From: Plastoroseomonas hellenica
Lineage (GTDB): Bacteria > Pseudomonadota > Alphaproteobacteria > Acetobacterales > Acetobacteraceae
DNA length: 64,000 bases
Assembly (NCBI RefSeq): GCF_018129085.1
Contig: NZ_JAAGBB010000002.1
Location: 62,001 to 126,000 of the forward strand
Direction: 5' to 3'
In this document: in pieces, positions 44,594 to 53,460 of the stretch
Position numbering within the stretch: position 1 is the stretch's first letter
Layout: every line of letters begins with the position of its first letter
Made by a program: the position numbers and the translations under genes
Notes under the pieces: generated by a model
The model's database searches: none
Seen by the model: only the letters and a program-made list of their open reading frames with translations
What the model was told of the DNA's origin: nothing

Positions 44594-45451
44594 ATGCATC
44601 TTCTGCGACTCTTGGTGGTGGCGGTGCTTGCCTTCATGGGCTGCTCCGCCGCCGCCCAGCCCGGCGCCGTGATGGGCGACGGGCATGTCGCCATTCCCGG
44701 TCCCAATGGCATCACGCTGCGGGCCCTGCTGCTGCCGGCGCAAAGCGGTGAGCCCGGCGTGCCCGTGCTGGCCTTCCACGGCTGCGGCGGCCTGGGGCGG
44801 GCGGATCGCCCGATCCGCCTGCCGGCGCGGGAGCGCGATTGGGCGACGCGGCTGACCGCGCTCGGGCATCCCGTGCTCTTTGTCGACAGCTACGGCAGCC
44901 GCGGCCGGCGCGAGGCCTGCGAGGGCGGCAGCCGCGGGGTCGAGCCGGAGACGGTCCGCCGCGCCGATGCCCTGGCGGCCGCGAACTGGGCTTCAGGCCA
45001 GCCCTGGGCGGAACCGGGCGGGGTGGTGCTGCTCGGCTGGGCGCATGGCGGCAGCGCGGTGATCTCCGCCGCGGCACCGCCGCTGCCGGAAGGCGCGATC
45101 CGCGGCGTCATCGCCTTCTACCCCGGCTGCAACCGGCTGTTGCAGGACGCGCCGGAATGGCAGGCCGCGGTGCCGCTGCTGATGCTGCTGGGCGAGGCCG
45201 ACGACTGGATGGCCGCCCGCTACTGCCAACGCCTGGCCGGGCGGGCGCCCGCCAATGTGGATGTCGTGGTCTATCCCGGCGCCCATCACGGCTTCGATGC
45301 CGCCAATGCACCGTTGCGGGAGCGGATGGGTTTGGCGGGCACCTCCCGCGGCGGCGGCGTCGCCACCACCGGGACCGATCCGGCGGCGCGGGCGGACTCC
45401 CTGCGCCGGGTACCGGAATTCATCGCTGGGCTGCGCCCCGTAGGCGGCTGA
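44594..45451 (+). CDS. Exported dienelactone-hydrolase-like protein with serine replaced by alanine
   Basis: A 285-residue alpha/beta protein with a signal peptide (LLRLLVVAVLAFMGCSAAAQ). The fold follows dienelactone hydrolases: VLAFHGCGGLGRADRP, FVDSYGSRGRREACEG, LLGEADDWMAARYC and VVYPGAHHGFDA, with acid and histidine in place. The nucleophile elbow, normally G-W-S-x-G-G, is GWAHGG (residues 148-153), so the catalytic serine is Ala150. It may be a pseudoenzyme or binding protein, or use Ser154. AGGG lies six bases before the ATG. Confidence 0.8.
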   Translation: MHLLRLLVVAVLAFMGCSAAAQPGAVMGDGHVAIPGPNGITLRALLLPAQSGEPGVPVLAFHGCGGLGRADRPIRLPARERDWATRLTALGHPVLFVDSYGSRGRREACEGGSRGVEPETVRRADALAAANWASGQPWAEPGGVVLLGWAHGGSAVISAAAPPLPEGAIRGVIAFYPGCNRLLQDAPEWQAAVPLLMLLGEADDWMAARYCQRLAGRAPANVDVVVYPGAHHGFDAANAPLRERMGLAGTSRGGGVATTGTDPAARADSLRRVPEFIAGLRPVGG

Positions 45452-45491
45452 ATCGGTTTTGCGCGCGGTAACGGCGTGTTAGACCCCCGCC

Positions 45492-45953
45492 ATGAAAGCT
45501 GCGGAAACTCCCATCGCGATCGGCGCCGACCATGCCGGCCTGCCCTTGAAGGCGGTCCTGCGCGCAGCGCTGGAGGAGGCCGGGCACCCGGTGCTCGACC
45601 TCGGCACCCATGGGCCGGAGAGCGTGGATTACCCGGATTTCGGGCGGGCGGTGGCGGAGGCGGTGGCCGGCGGGCAGGCCCGCTTCGGCGTCGTCGTCTG
45701 CGGCACCGGCATCGGCATCTCGATCGCCGCCAATCGCAACCCGGCGATCCGCTGCGCCCTGGTGCATGACGTCACCGGCGCGCGGCTGACGCGCGAGCAC
45801 AATGACGCCAATGTCGTCGCCTTCGGTGCCCGGATGATCGGCCCCGAGGTGGCGCTGGACGCGCTCCGCACCTTCCTCGCCACCCCCTTCGCCGGCGGCC
45901 GCCACGCGCCGCGCGTCGCCAAGCTGAGCCCGGACCGGAACGAGACGCCATGA
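45492..45953 (+). CDS. rpiB: Ribose-5-phosphate isomerase B
   Basis: A 153-residue sugar-phosphate isomerase interconverting ribose 5-phosphate and ribulose 5-phosphate. [31 protein letters not shown], the catalytic C70 in [15 protein letters not shown] and [17 protein letters not shown] are all canonical. It is translationally coupled to glyA (ATGA), a pairing common in alphaproteobacteria. Confidence 0.95.
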   Translation: MKAAETPIAIGADHAGLPLKAVLRAALEEAGHPVLDLGTHGPESVDYPDFGRAVAEAVAGGQARFGVVVCGTGIGISIAANRNPAIRCALVHDVTGARLTREHNDANVVAFGARMIGPEVALDALRTFLATPFAGGRHAPRVAKLSPDRNETP

Positions 45954-47254
45954 ACGAACAGAGTCCCGCCTTCACCCATGCCCGCTTCTTCGAAGCGTCG
46001 CTGTCGGAGACGGATCCGGCGCTGTTCGATGCGGTCCGCCAGGAGCTGGCGCGCGAGCAGGACGGCATCGAGCTGATCGCGTCCGAGAACATCGTCTCCC
46101 GCGCGGTGCTGGAAGCGCAGGGCTCGGTCCTGACCAACAAGTATGCGGAAGGCTATCCGGGCCGCCGCTATTATGGCGGCTGCGAGGCGGTGGACATCGC
46201 CGAGGAATATGCGATCCGCCGCGCCTGCGAGCTGTTCGGCTGCGGCTTCGCCAATGTGCAGCCGCATAGCGGCGCGCAGGCGAACCAGGCGGTGTTCTTC
46301 GCCCTGATGCAGCCGGGCGACACCTTCATGGGCCTCGACCTCGCGGCCGGTGGCCACCTGACCCATGGCTCGCCCGCCAACCAGTCCGGCAAGTGGTTCA
46401 AGGTGGCACCCTATACGGTGCGGCGCGAGGACCAGCAGATCGACATGGAGGAGGTGGCGCGCATCGCGCGGGAGGCGAAGCCCAAGGTCATCGTCGCCGG
46501 CGGGTCCGCCTATTCCCGCTTCTGGGACTTTGCCCGCTTCCGGGCGATTGCGGACGAGGTCGGCGCCTATTTCATGGTGGACATGGCGCATTTCGCGGGC
46601 CTCGTCGCCGGTGGCGCGCATCCCTCGCCCTTCCCGCATGCGCATGTGGTCACCACGACGACCCACAAGACGCTGCGCGGCCCGCGCGGCGGCATGATCC
46701 TGACCAATGACGAGGCGCTGGCGAAGAAGTTCAACAGCGCCGTCTTCCCAGGCCTGCAGGGCGGGCCGCTGATGCATGTGATCGCCGCCAAGGCCGTCGC
46801 CTTCGGCGAGGCGCTGAAGCCGGAATTCCGTGCCTATGCCCGCCAGGTCGTGAAGAACGCCCAGGCGCTGGCGGAGACGCTGAAGGGCCAGGGCCTCGAC
46901 ATCGTCACCGGCGGCACCGACAACCACCTGATGCTGGTGGACCTCAGGCCGAAGCGGCTGACCGGCAAGGCCGGCGAGGCGGCGCTGAACCGCGCCCACC
47001 TGACCTGCAACAAGAACGCCATCCCCTTCGATCCCGAGAAGCCGATGGTGACGAGCGGGGTGCGCCTCGGCTCCCCCGCCGGCACGACCCGCGGCTTCGG
47101 GGAGGCCGAGTTCCGCGAGATCGGCGCCCTGATCGGGGAGGTGCTGGATGGGCTCGCCCGTGCCAATGACGCGGCCGCCAACTCGGCCGTGGAAGACAGC
47201 GTGAAGGCCAGGGTGCTGGCGCTCTGCGGCCGCTTCCCGATCTACGCGGGCTGA
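45950..47254 (+). CDS. glyA: Serine hydroxymethyltransferase
   Basis: A 434-residue PLP enzyme converting serine and tetrahydrofolate to glycine and 5,10-methylene-THF. [35 protein letters not shown] is the signature N-terminal part, and [17 protein letters not shown] holds the PLP lysine K240. Length and motifs are complete. It overlaps rpiB by four bases and precedes nrdR by 20. Confidence 0.97.
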   Translation: MNEQSPAFTHARFFEASLSETDPALFDAVRQELAREQDGIELIASENIVSRAVLEAQGSVLTNKYAEGYPGRRYYGGCEAVDIAEEYAIRRACELFGCGFANVQPHSGAQANQAVFFALMQPGDTFMGLDLAAGGHLTHGSPANQSGKWFKVAPYTVRREDQQIDMEEVARIAREAKPKVIVAGGSAYSRFWDFARFRAIADEVGAYFMVDMAHFAGLVAGGAHPSPFPHAHVVTTTTHKTLRGPRGGMILTNDEALAKKFNSAVFPGLQGGPLMHVIAAKAVAFGEALKPEFRAYARQVVKNAQALAETLKGQGLDIVTGGTDNHLMLVDLRPKRLTGKAGEAALNRAHLTCNKNAIPFDPEKPMVTSGVRLGSPAGTTRGFGEAEFREIGALIGEVLDGLARANDAAANSAVEDSVKARVLALCGRFPIYAG

Positions 47255-47273
47255 GCGGGAAAGGCGCCGCACC

Positions 47274-47735
47274 ATGCGTTGTCCCTTCTGCGGCGCCGAG
47301 GATACCCAGGTGAAGGACAGCCGTCCGGCGGAGGAGGGCGGCGCCATCCGGCGCCGGCGCTTCTGCAGCGTCTGCAGCAATCGCTTCACCACCTTCGAAC
47401 GCGTGCAGCTCCGCGAGATCACGGTCATCAAGACCGATGGCCGCCGGGTGCCCTTCGACCGCGAGAAGCTGGCGCGCTCCGTCCGGGTCGCGCTGCGCAA
47501 GCGCCCGGTCGAGGAGGACCGGATCGAGCGCATCGTCAACGGCATCCAGCGCAGGCTCGAGACCGAGATGGAGGCGGAGGTGAATTCGCGCCAGATCGGC
47601 GAGATCGTCATGGAAACGCTGCGCGGCGTCGACCAGGTCGCCTACGTGCGCTTCGCCAGCGTCTATCGGAATTTCAACGAGGCGAAGGACTTCCAGTCCT
47701 TCCTCGGCGAGCTGGGCAAGCCGCCGAAAGGATAG
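47274..47735 (+). CDS. nrdR: Transcriptional repressor NrdR
   Basis: A 153-residue ATP-cone repressor of ribonucleotide reductase genes. The zinc ribbon cysteines are C3, C6, C31 and C34 ([10 protein letters not shown] and FCSVCSNRF). The ATP-cone runs [29 protein letters not shown]. It reads dATP/ATP and binds NrdR boxes in nrd promoters; none are in the window. Confidence 0.96.
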   Translation: MRCPFCGAEDTQVKDSRPAEEGGAIRRRRFCSVCSNRFTTFERVQLREITVIKTDGRRVPFDREKLARSVRVALRKRPVEEDRIERIVNGIQRRLETEMEAEVNSRQIGEIVMETLRGVDQVAYVRFASVYRNFNEAKDFQSFLGELGKPPKG

Positions 47736-47747
47736 GGCAGGGGTGCG

Positions 47748-48425
47748 ATGATCGTCGTCATCCCGCTGCTGGCCGTGCTGGCGATCGTCTTCGGCCCGAT
47801 GCTCTACGTGCGCTGGACCATGGCGCGGCATGGCAGCGACCGGCCCGACTTCCCCGGCACCGGCGGCGAACTGGCGCGCCACCTGCTGGATGAGGCCGGG
47901 CTGCAGCATGTGCCGGTGGAGCGCGTCGCCGCCGGCGACCACTACGACCCCGTCGCTCCAGCGGTGCGCCTCGGGGAGGACCATTTCGACGGCCGATCGA
48001 TCACCGCCGTCGCGGTCGCGGCGCATGAGGTCGGGCACGCCGTGCAGCATCGCGACGGCATGGCGATGTTCGGCCTGCGCATGCGGCTGGTGCGGATCCT
48101 GATCGCGACCGAGCGCACGGCCTATGTGATCCTGCTGCTGGCGCCGGTGCTGGCCTTCTTCACCCGCTCGCCGCCGCTGATGTTCGCGCAACTCGCGCTC
48201 TTCGTCGCGGTCATGGCGCTCTCCGTCATCGTGCATCTCGTGACGCTGCCGGTCGAATTCGACGCCAGCTACCGCCGCGCATTGCCGGCGCTGGCGGCCG
48301 GCTATCTCGCCGGCCCCGACGTGGGACGGGCGCGGTCGGTGCTCCGGGCCGCGGCCTTCACCTATGTGGCGTCCGCGCTGATGTCGCTCCTGAACATCGC
48401 GCGCATCGCAAGGGTGTTCCGTTGA
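47748..48425 (+). CDS. YugP-like membrane zinc metallopeptidase
   Basis: A 225-residue membrane protein with an N-terminal helix, the zinc motif VAAHEVGHAVQHRDG (HExxH near residues 93-97) and two further hydrophobic segments (TAYVILLLAPVLAFF, LALFVAVMALSVIVHLVTL). FDASYRRALPAL follows as in the YugP family. The physiological substrate is unknown. It lies 12 bp after nrdR and before ribD. Confidence 0.82.
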   Translation: MIVVIPLLAVLAIVFGPMLYVRWTMARHGSDRPDFPGTGGELARHLLDEAGLQHVPVERVAAGDHYDPVAPAVRLGEDHFDGRSITAVAVAAHEVGHAVQHRDGMAMFGLRMRLVRILIATERTAYVILLLAPVLAFFTRSPPLMFAQLALFVAVMALSVIVHLVTLPVEFDASYRRALPALAAGYLAGPDVGRARSVLRAAAFTYVASALMSLLNIARIARVFR

Positions 48426-48472
48426 GTTTGGGCCTGCCGGGGGCCAGGCCTTCCGGCTAGTAAGTCCCAACG

Positions 48473-49576
48473 ATGACGGCGGATGATCTTTCCCACATGC
48501 GGGCGGCGCTGGCGCTCGCCCGGCGCGGGCTCGGCAATACCTGGCCCAATCCGGCGGTCGGCTGCGTACTGGTGAAGGACGGGCGGGTGGTCGGGCGCGG
48601 CTGGACCCAGCCTGGCGGCCGGCCGCATGCGGAGACCGAGGCGCTGCGCCGTGCCGGCCCGGCGGCGCGGGGCGCCACCGCCTATGTGACCTTGGAACCC
48701 TGTTCCCATTGGGGGCGCACGCCGCCCTGCTGCGATGCCCTGACCCAGGCCGGCGTCGCCCGCGTGGTCTGCGCCATGCGCGATCCGGACAGCCGTGTCG
48801 ATGGCCGCGGCTTCCTGCGGCTGCGCGAAGCGGGCATCTCAGTCGAGGAAGGCCTCTGCGGGGCCGAGGCGCGGGCGGTGAACGCCGGCTTCATCAAGCG
48901 GATCCTGCATGGCCTGCCGCTGGTGACGCTGAAGCTGGCGACCACCCTCGATGGCCGCATCGCCACCGGCACGGGCGAGAGCCGCTGGATCACCGGGCCG
49001 GAGGCGCGCCGGGCCGCGCATGGGCTGCGGGCGCAGCATGATGCGGTCCTGGTCGGCTCCGGCACCGTGCTGATGGACGATCCGGAGCTGACGACGCGGC
49101 TCCCTGGCGCCAAGCCGGTGGCCGATCTCCGGGTCATCGCCGACGCCCGGCTGCGCACCCCGGCCACGGCACGGCTGGTCGTGACCGCGCGGTCCGTGCC
49201 GACCTGGCTGATGACCGCGCCCGGGCACCCGCCGCCGGCCCTGGCCCCTTTCCAGGACGCCGGGGTCGAGGTGCTGAAGGTGCCCCGCGCCGAAGGTGGG
49301 CTGGAGCTCCGGGAGCTGTTGCGGGCGCTGGCCCGGCGCGGCGTGACCCGGGTGCTGGCGGAAGGTGGCGCCGGCATCGCCGCGGCCCTGCTGCGGGAAG
49401 GGCTGGTCGACCGGCTCGCCTGGTTCCATGCACCGGGGGTGATGGGGGGCGACGGCATGCCCGCCGCCTATCCCCTGCCGGTGACAAGCCTTGCCGGGAT
49501 GCCCAGATTCCGCCGGATCGCGAGCCGGGCGCTCGGGGCCGACCTGCTCACTGAATTCGAAGCCGAGGAGCGATAA
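48473..49576 (+). CDS. ribD: Bifunctional riboflavin deaminase/reductase
   Basis: A 367-residue enzyme for steps two and three of riboflavin synthesis. The N-terminal deaminase has GRPHAETEAL and LEPCSHWGRTPPCCDAL (zinc His and Cys pair). The C-terminal reductase has LATTLDGRIATGTGESRWITG and VLAEGGAGIAAALL. No FMN riboswitch fits in the 47-bp leader. ribE follows three bases after the stop. Confidence 0.95.
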   Translation: MTADDLSHMRAALALARRGLGNTWPNPAVGCVLVKDGRVVGRGWTQPGGRPHAETEALRRAGPAARGATAYVTLEPCSHWGRTPPCCDALTQAGVARVVCAMRDPDSRVDGRGFLRLREAGISVEEGLCGAEARAVNAGFIKRILHGLPLVTLKLATTLDGRIATGTGESRWITGPEARRAAHGLRAQHDAVLVGSGTVLMDDPELTTRLPGAKPVADLRVIADARLRTPATARLVVTARSVPTWLMTAPGHPPPALAPFQDAGVEVLKVPRAEGGLELRELLRALARRGVTRVLAEGGAGIAAALLREGLVDRLAWFHAPGVMGGDGMPAAYPLPVTSLAGMPRFRRIASRALGADLLTEFEAEER

Positions 49577-49579
49577 GGG

Positions 49580-50191
49580 ATGTTCACGGGAATTATCGCC
49601 GCACTCGGTACCGTGCGGCAGGTGCTGCCGATCGGGGAGGGGCAGGACATGCGCCTCGTCATCGGCGCCTCGCCGGAGTTCCTGGCGGAGCCGGCGCCGG
49701 CGCTGATCGGCGCCTCCATCGCCTGTTCGGGCGTCTGCCTGACCGCGGTGCGCTTCGGCGCCGACGAATTCGACGTCGACGCCTCGGCCGAGACGCTGTC
49801 GAAGACAGTGCTGGGAAGCTGGGTCGCGGGCACCCGGGTCAATCTGGAGCGGTCGCTCAGGGTCGGCGACGAATTGGGCGGGCACATCGTCTCCGGGCAT
49901 GTGGACGGGGTGGCGGAGGTGATCTCGGCGACGCCCGAGAATGCTTCGGTCCGCTGGCGCTTCCGGCTGCCGAAAGGGCTCGCGCGCTTCGTCGCTTCCA
50001 AGGGCTCCATCGCCATCGACGGCGTGTCGCTCACCGTGAACGAGGTTGACGGCGACGTTTTCGGGGTGAACATCATCCCCCACACCTCGGCCGTGACCAC
50101 AATTGGCACCTTGCAGCCGGGAGCCCGGGTGAACATCGAGATCGACATGCTCGCGCGATACGTCGCGCGCCTGCAGGAGCACCAGGCGTGA
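49580..50191 (+). CDS. ribE: Riboflavin synthase alpha subunit
   Basis: A 203-residue enzyme that dismutates two 6,7-dimethyl-8-ribityllumazines. MFTGIIAALGTVRQVLP begins the first barrel, and the internal duplication is seen as GASIACSGVCLTAV and GSIAIDGVSLTVNEV. GHIVSGHVDGVAEV is conserved. It overlaps the next gene by four bases. Confidence 0.95.
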   Translation: MFTGIIAALGTVRQVLPIGEGQDMRLVIGASPEFLAEPAPALIGASIACSGVCLTAVRFGADEFDVDASAETLSKTVLGSWVAGTRVNLERSLRVGDELGGHIVSGHVDGVAEVISATPENASVRWRFRLPKGLARFVASKGSIAIDGVSLTVNEVDGDVFGVNIIPHTSAVTTIGTLQPGARVNIEIDMLARYVARLQEHQA

Positions 50192-51321
50192 CCAGCATCA
50201 CGACGACGCGCACAGCACTCTCCGACTTCGTGGCCCCCACCGAGGACCTGCTGGAGGAAGCGCGGGCGGGGCGCATGTTCATCCTCGTCGACGACGAGGA
50301 CCGCGAGAACGAGGGCGACCTCGTCATCCCCGCGCAGTTCGCGACGCCGGATGCGATCAACTTCATGGCCAAGCATGCGCGCGGGCTGATCTGCCTGGCG
50401 ATGACCAAGAATCGGGTCGAGCAGCTCGGCCTGCCGCTGATGGCCCAGGCCAACGGCACCCGGCATTCGACCGCCTTCACCGTCTCGATCGAGGCGAAGG
50501 ATGGCGTCACCACCGGCATCAGTGCGGCCGATCGCGCGCGCACCGTCGCGGTCGCGATCAACCCGGAGCTCGGGCCCGAGCATATCGTGACGCCCGGCCA
50601 TGTCTTCCCGCTGGTGGCGCGCGAGGGCGGCACGCTGGTGCGCGCCGGCCATACCGAGGCGGCAGTCGATTTCGCGCGGCTTGCGGGGCTCAATCCCTCG
50701 GGCGTGATCTGCGAGATCATGAACGACGACGGCACCATGGCGCGCATGCCGGACCTCGTCGCTTTCGCGCAGCATCACGGGCTGAAGCTCGGCACCATCG
50801 CCGACCTCATCGCCCATCGCCGCCGCACCGAGCGGCTAGTGAAGCGGGTCGAGGAAGGCACAATCGAGCATGCGGTCGGCGGCGACTGGCGCATCATCGT
50901 CTATGCCTCTTCGATCGAGGATGGCGAGCATGTGGTGCTGGTGAAGGGCGACATCACGACACCCGGGCCGGTGCTCACCCGCATCCACGCCGCCGGGCTG
51001 CTGGCCGACCATATCTCCGGCCGCGGCATCGCCGAGCTGCACAGCGCGATGCGGATGATCGCGGAGGCCGGGCGTGGCGTCGTCGTGCTGCTGCGTGATT
51101 GGCGGCTGACGCATCTCTCGGAACAGGTGCGCGCCGGGCGGGAACGCAAGCCGCTGACGCCGCGTATCCGCGACTACGGCATCGGCGCCCAGATCCTGGC
51201 TGATCTCGGCCTGCGCGACATCATCCGCCTGTCCAATTACCCACGCCCGGTCGTCGGCCTCGAAGGCTACGGCCTGACGGTCGTCGAATCGCGGCCGATC
51301 CCGCTGGAGCAGACATCATGA
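50188..51321 (+). CDS. ribB: 3,4-dihydroxy-2-butanone-4-phosphate synthase with degenerate GTP cyclohydrolase II domain
   Basis: A 377-residue RibBA-shaped fusion. The N-terminal RibB half is complete (FILVDDEDRENEGDLVIPAQFA, RAGHTEAAVDFARLAG) and makes the four-carbon unit for lumazine. In the C-terminal RibA half the zinc cysteines of the R-V-H-S-E-C-x(10)-C-D-C motif are absent: the corresponding stretch reads TRIHAAGLLADHISG, and no cysteine occurs in the domain. This is the RibBX arrangement, so GTP cyclohydrolase II activity is not expected. It is coupled to ribE and ribH. Confidence 0.9.
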   Translation: MTSITTTRTALSDFVAPTEDLLEEARAGRMFILVDDEDRENEGDLVIPAQFATPDAINFMAKHARGLICLAMTKNRVEQLGLPLMAQANGTRHSTAFTVSIEAKDGVTTGISAADRARTVAVAINPELGPEHIVTPGHVFPLVAREGGTLVRAGHTEAAVDFARLAGLNPSGVICEIMNDDGTMARMPDLVAFAQHHGLKLGTIADLIAHRRRTERLVKRVEEGTIEHAVGGDWRIIVYASSIEDGEHVVLVKGDITTPGPVLTRIHAAGLLADHISGRGIAELHSAMRMIAEAGRGVVVLLRDWRLTHLSEQVRAGRERKPLTPRIRDYGIGAQILADLGLRDIIRLSNYPRPVVGLEGYGLTVVESRPIPLEQTS

Positions 51322-51815
51322 GCACCGCTGACGCCCCGGAGCGTAAGGCCGCGACCCTGCCTGGCGATCCGCCGCGCATCCTGGTGATCGAGGCGCCCTA
51401 TTACCGCACCGTGGTCGAGGGCATGCGTCACGGCGCCGAACGCGTGCTGGCCGAGCTCGATGCTGAGGTCGAGGTGGCGGAGGTCGCCGGCGCCTATGAG
51501 CTGCCGGCGGCGCTGCGCCTGGCGCTGGAGGCGCAGGGCGTGGAAGACGGGCCGCAATGGGACGGGTTCCTGGTCCTCGGCTGCGTGGTAAAGGGCGAGA
51601 CCGACCACTACAGCTTCATCTGCGACGCAGTCTGCAAGGGCATCATGGATATCGCGGTCGAGACCGGGGCGCCGATCGGCTTCGGGTTGCTGACCGTAGA
51701 CAACTTGACGCAGGCCGAGGCGCGCTCCGCCGACGATCGGCACAACAAGGGCATCGAATGCGCGCATGCGGTGATCGGCCAGATCGCACTGGCGCGCCGC
51801 TGGGGGCTGCAATGA
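51318..51815 (+). CDS. ribH: 6,7-dimethyl-8-ribityllumazine synthase
   Basis: A 165-residue lumazine synthase. ILVIEAPYYRTVVEGMRHGAE, VAGAYELPAALRLALE, LGCVVKGETDHYSFICDAV and PIGFGLLTVDNLTQAEARS are the conserved blocks. RibE uses its product. It overlaps ribB and nusB by four bases each. Confidence 0.95.
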   Translation: MSTADAPERKAATLPGDPPRILVIEAPYYRTVVEGMRHGAERVLAELDAEVEVAEVAGAYELPAALRLALEAQGVEDGPQWDGFLVLGCVVKGETDHYSFICDAVCKGIMDIAVETGAPIGFGLLTVDNLTQAEARSADDRHNKGIECAHAVIGQIALARRWGLQ

Positions 51816-52303
51816 CCGAACGCCGCCCGAAGCCGGCGGGACGCCCACGCACTGGCGCCCGCGTCGCTGCCGTTCAGGCCCTGTTCCAGAGCGAGCAGAC
51901 GGGCGAGAGCCCGGAGGCGGTGATGGACCAGTTCGTGCGCCACCGCCTGGGTCCGATGGAGGATCGTGGCTTCGAGGACGGGCGGGTGACGGATGCGCAT
52001 GTGCCGCTGTTCACCGCCGTGGTCCGCGCGGTGGCACGCGATGGCGATCGCGTCGATGCGCTGATCCGCGACCGGCTGGCGCGCGACTGGACGCTGGAGC
52101 GGCTGGATCCGGTGCTGCGTGCCTTGCTGCGCGCCGCGGCGGCGGAGCTGCTGACGCCCAAGGACCCACCGGCGCGCGTCGTCATCAACGAATACCTCGA
52201 CATCGCGCGCGGCTTCATGGACGAGCAGGCGGCACGCTTCGCGAATGGCGTGCTCGACGCGCTGGCGCATGAACTGCGCCCGGCGGAGTTCAAGGTTGTA
52301 TGA
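51812..52303 (+). CDS. nusB: Transcription antitermination factor NusB
   Basis: A 163-residue all-helical protein that joins the rRNA antitermination complex with NusE. ARVAAVQALFQSEQTG starts the RNA-binding half and VVINEYLDIARGFMDEQAARFANGVLDALA is the classic C-terminal signature. The ribH-nusB coupling is standard. A hairpin-rich gap follows before thiL. Confidence 0.95.
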   Translation: MTERRPKPAGRPRTGARVAAVQALFQSEQTGESPEAVMDQFVRHRLGPMEDRGFEDGRVTDAHVPLFTAVVRAVARDGDRVDALIRDRLARDWTLERLDPVLRALLRAAAAELLTPKDPPARVVINEYLDIARGFMDEQAARFANGVLDALAHELRPAEFKVV

Positions 52304-52307
52304 TGAC

Positions 52308-52453
52308 CTCAAGCGCCGGCATCCGCCGGCTTGGCTTGCGCGCTGTCAGGGCGGTATTGGCGGCAGCGGTCGGTCGCGCGCGGGCCGCATTCGCGGCCTC
52401 GGGGCATCGGCTTCGCCTCGCCGCCGCATGAGCGGGTGGCGGCCTGCGGCCGC
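52308..52453. repeat. Hairpin array related to 36268-36478
   Basis: GCCGGC-ATCC-GCCGGC (52315-52330), GGCCGC-ATTC-GCGGCC (52383-52398) and GCGGCC-TGC-GGCCGC (52439-52453) fill most of the 188-bp nusB-thiL gap. Two modules match the array at 36.3 kb in the same order: CTCAA(A/G)CGCCGG with CATCCGCCGGC, and a 23-base identical segment around the GGCCGC hairpin (52380-52402 versus 36378-36400). Confidence 0.75.
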
Positions 52454-52491
52454 GGGGTGTTGGACGCGGATGGTGCGGGTGCTTCGTCGTC

Positions 52492-53460
52492 GTGAGTGAT
52501 CTTCCTCCCGAATTCGCTTTGATCGGGCGGCATTTCCGGCCGTTGGCCGGGGAGGGGGCGCTCGATCTGACCGACGACGCGGCGGTGCTGGCGCCACCGG
52601 CGGGGCGGGAGCTGGTGATCGCCGCCGATGCGATGGTCGCCGGCGTGCATTTCCTGGCGGACGACCCGCCGGAGACCATCGGGCGCAAGCTCCTGCGCGT
52701 GAACCTCTCCGACCTCGCGGCGATGGGCGCGGTGCCGCTCGGCTACCTGATGACCACGGCCTTCCCGAAGGATATCGAGGATGGCTGGATCGCCCGCTTC
52801 GCGGCCGGGCTGGCGGCGGATCAGCGCGAATTCGGCTTGTCCGTGTTGGGCGGCGACACGGTCGGTACCCCGGGGCCGATGACATTGTCCCTGACCATTC
52901 TCGGCCATGTGGCGCCGGGGGCCGCGCTGCGTCGCGCCGGCGCCAGGCCCGGCGATGATCTCTGGGTCTCGGGCAGCATCGGCGACGGGGCGCTCGGGCT
53001 GCGCGCGGCGCGTGGGCAATTGCCTGATACGGACGGGTTCCTGGCCGGCCGCTACCGGGTGCCACAGCCGCGCGTCGCGCTGGGTCTGGCGCTGGTCGGG
53101 CTGGCAACGGCGGCGATGGATGTCTCGGACGGGTTGATGCAGGACCTCGGGCATCTCTGCCGCGCTTCGGGTTGTGGCGCCGAGGTGCTGGCCGATGCGG
53201 TGCCGCTGTCGGATGCGGCGCGCGCTGCCATCGCGGTCGATCCGGGACTGAGGCCGCTGCCTTTCGGCGGCGGCGATGACTACGAACTGCTGTTCGCCGC
53301 GCCGCCCGCCAAGGCGCAGGAGATCCAGGCCGCCGCCGCTGCCGTCGGCATCGCTGCCACGCGCATCGGGCGCTTCGTCGCGGGCCATCCCGCGGCGAGA
53401 CTGCTGGACGCGAAGGGGGCCGAGGTTGCGCTTCCGCGCGGGGGATGGAGCCACTTCTGA
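52492..53460 (+). CDS. thiL: Thiamine-monophosphate kinase
   Basis: A 322-residue kinase forming thiamine diphosphate. The family motifs are DLTDDAAVLAPP, VGRK-like IGRKLLRVNLSDLAAMGAVP, LGGDTVGTPGPMTLSLTILG, and MDVSDGLMQDLGHLC with GGGDDYELLFA. The GTG at 52492 is the start; no strong Shine-Dalgarno is evident. nusB-thiL adjacency is conserved. Confidence 0.93.
   Translation: MSDLPPEFALIGRHFRPLAGEGALDLTDDAAVLAPPAGRELVIAADAMVAGVHFLADDPPETIGRKLLRVNLSDLAAMGAVPLGYLMTTAFPKDIEDGWIARFAAGLAADQREFGLSVLGGDTVGTPGPMTLSLTILGHVAPGAALRRAGARPGDDLWVSGSIGDGALGLRAARGQLPDTDGFLAGRYRVPQPRVALGLALVGLATAAMDVSDGLMQDLGHLCRASGCGAEVLADAVPLSDAARAAIAVDPGLRPLPFGGGDDYELLFAAPPAKAQEIQAAAAAVGIAATRIGRFVAGHPAARLLDAKGAEVALPRGGWSHF

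Noticed and set aside
48426-48472. FMN riboswitch before ribD
   Set aside because: The gap is 47 bases, too short for the RFN element, and none of its conserved segments is present.
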